Below are positions 5,519-5,665 of a stretch of 5,665 bases of DNA, one piece after another. The number at the start of each line of letters is the position of its first letter. Positions within the stretch are counted from its first letter, which is position 1. The position numbers were made by a program, and so were the translations under genes. The DNA is from Holophagaceae bacterium (GTDB lineage Bacteria; Acidobacteriota; Holophagae; Holophagales; Holophagaceae). The stretch spans positions 1 through 5,665 of the forward strand of contig JANXYT010000396.1 of NCBI GenBank assembly GCA_025355915.1, in the 5' to 3' direction. A model generated the notes under the pieces. That model made no database searches, was not told the origin of the DNA, and saw nothing but the letters and a program-made list of their open reading frames with translations.

Positions 5519-5665
5519 ATGAAGGCCCTGGAAATCACGCTGTTCTGGCTCATGACCCTGGCCGCGGGCGGGTTCTTCGTCTGGACCATCCGCCAGCGCC
5601 TGGCCACGCTGAAGGCCGGCCTGCCGGACAACCGCTTCGACCAGCCCTGGGTGCGACTGAAGGGC
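5519..5665 (+). CDS. N-terminus of a membrane-anchored protein, probably an ETF-associated (Fe-S)-binding oxidoreductase (partial)
   Basis: Only 49 codons are visible before the window ends. Residues about 4-24 form a membrane helix (LEITLFWLMTLAAGGFFVWT), followed by a basic, cytoplasmic-looking stretch (RQRLATLKAGLPDNRFD) and QPWVRLKG. The combination of a membrane helix, a basic linker, and a (R/L)PDxRFDxPxxRL phrase recalls the N-terminal NarI-like membrane part of large (Fe-S)-binding proteins. Those proteins carry HdrD-like cysteine-rich domains and often lie next to etfBA, passing electrons from electron-transfer flavoprotein to the quinone pool. No cysteine cluster is inside the window, so this assignment rests on family memory of the N-terminus only. 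The ATG has a consensus ribosome site. It is transcribed divergently from the QueD-like gene. Confidence 0.55.
   Translation, partial: MKALEITLFWLMTLAAGGFFVWTIRQRLATLKAGLPDNRFDQPWVRLKG

Noticed and set aside
5317..5631. A 104-residue minus-strand frame across the divergent intergenic region.
   Set aside because: It overlaps both the QueD-like start and the right-edge gene with its consensus Shine-Dalgarno, and its composition is unlike a folded protein.
1..5665. tRNA or rRNA genes, CRISPR repeats, IS ends, toxin-antitoxin or defence genes.
   Set aside because: Reading both strands I saw no cloverleaf, no spaced direct repeats, no transposase motifs and no defence-type domains. The window is mainly housekeeping genes.

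Overview
The window looks like a piece of chromosome from a GC-rich Gram-negative bacterium. It starts inside the 3' end of an RND heavy-metal efflux pump gene, carries a secreted protein with a Sec signal peptide, and uses strong AAGGAGG-type ribosome binding sites. The protein styles would fit the Holophagae (Geothrix/Holophaga-like Acidobacteriota). That placement is a guess from gene flavour, not something the sequence proves.

Layout: the C-terminal end of a CzcA/AcrB-type RND transporter (1-117, +) runs into a strong hairpin (129-172), where it converges with a block of six minus-strand genes. In transcription order these are: a divergent QueD/6-pyruvoyl-tetrahydropterin-synthase-like gene with a TTG start (5356-5003); a compact S26 signal peptidase I (4994-4563), 8 bp downstream of it; an AT-rich promoter island (about 4461-4516); a secreted DUF1579 protein (4417-3806); murA (3664-2363); prs (2284-1337); and a stand-alone methyltransferase with a PKS-type MT fold (1337-174), whose ATG shares one base with the prs stop codon. 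At the right edge the first 49 codons of a membrane-anchored protein run divergently (5519 onward, +). It is probably an ETF-linked (Fe-S)-binding oxidoreductase.

How the genes may work together: MurA commits UDP-GlcNAc to peptidoglycan and Prs makes PRPP for nucleotides, NAD, His and Trp. They sit in tandem as housekeeping genes, and the methyltransferase is translationally coupled to prs. QueD-like and signal peptidase form a second tight pair. The DUF1579 gene has its own AT-rich upstream region and a near-consensus Shine-Dalgarno, so it is probably a separate transcription unit.

I do not see a new multi-gene system such as a defence island, CRISPR array, mobile element or toxin-antitoxin pair. 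The observations most worth a second look are the QueD-like protein, which has lost most of the expected zinc and catalytic residues; the PKS-type methyltransferase coupled to prs; and a Prs with a Thr in place of the usual Asp before the catalytic His.
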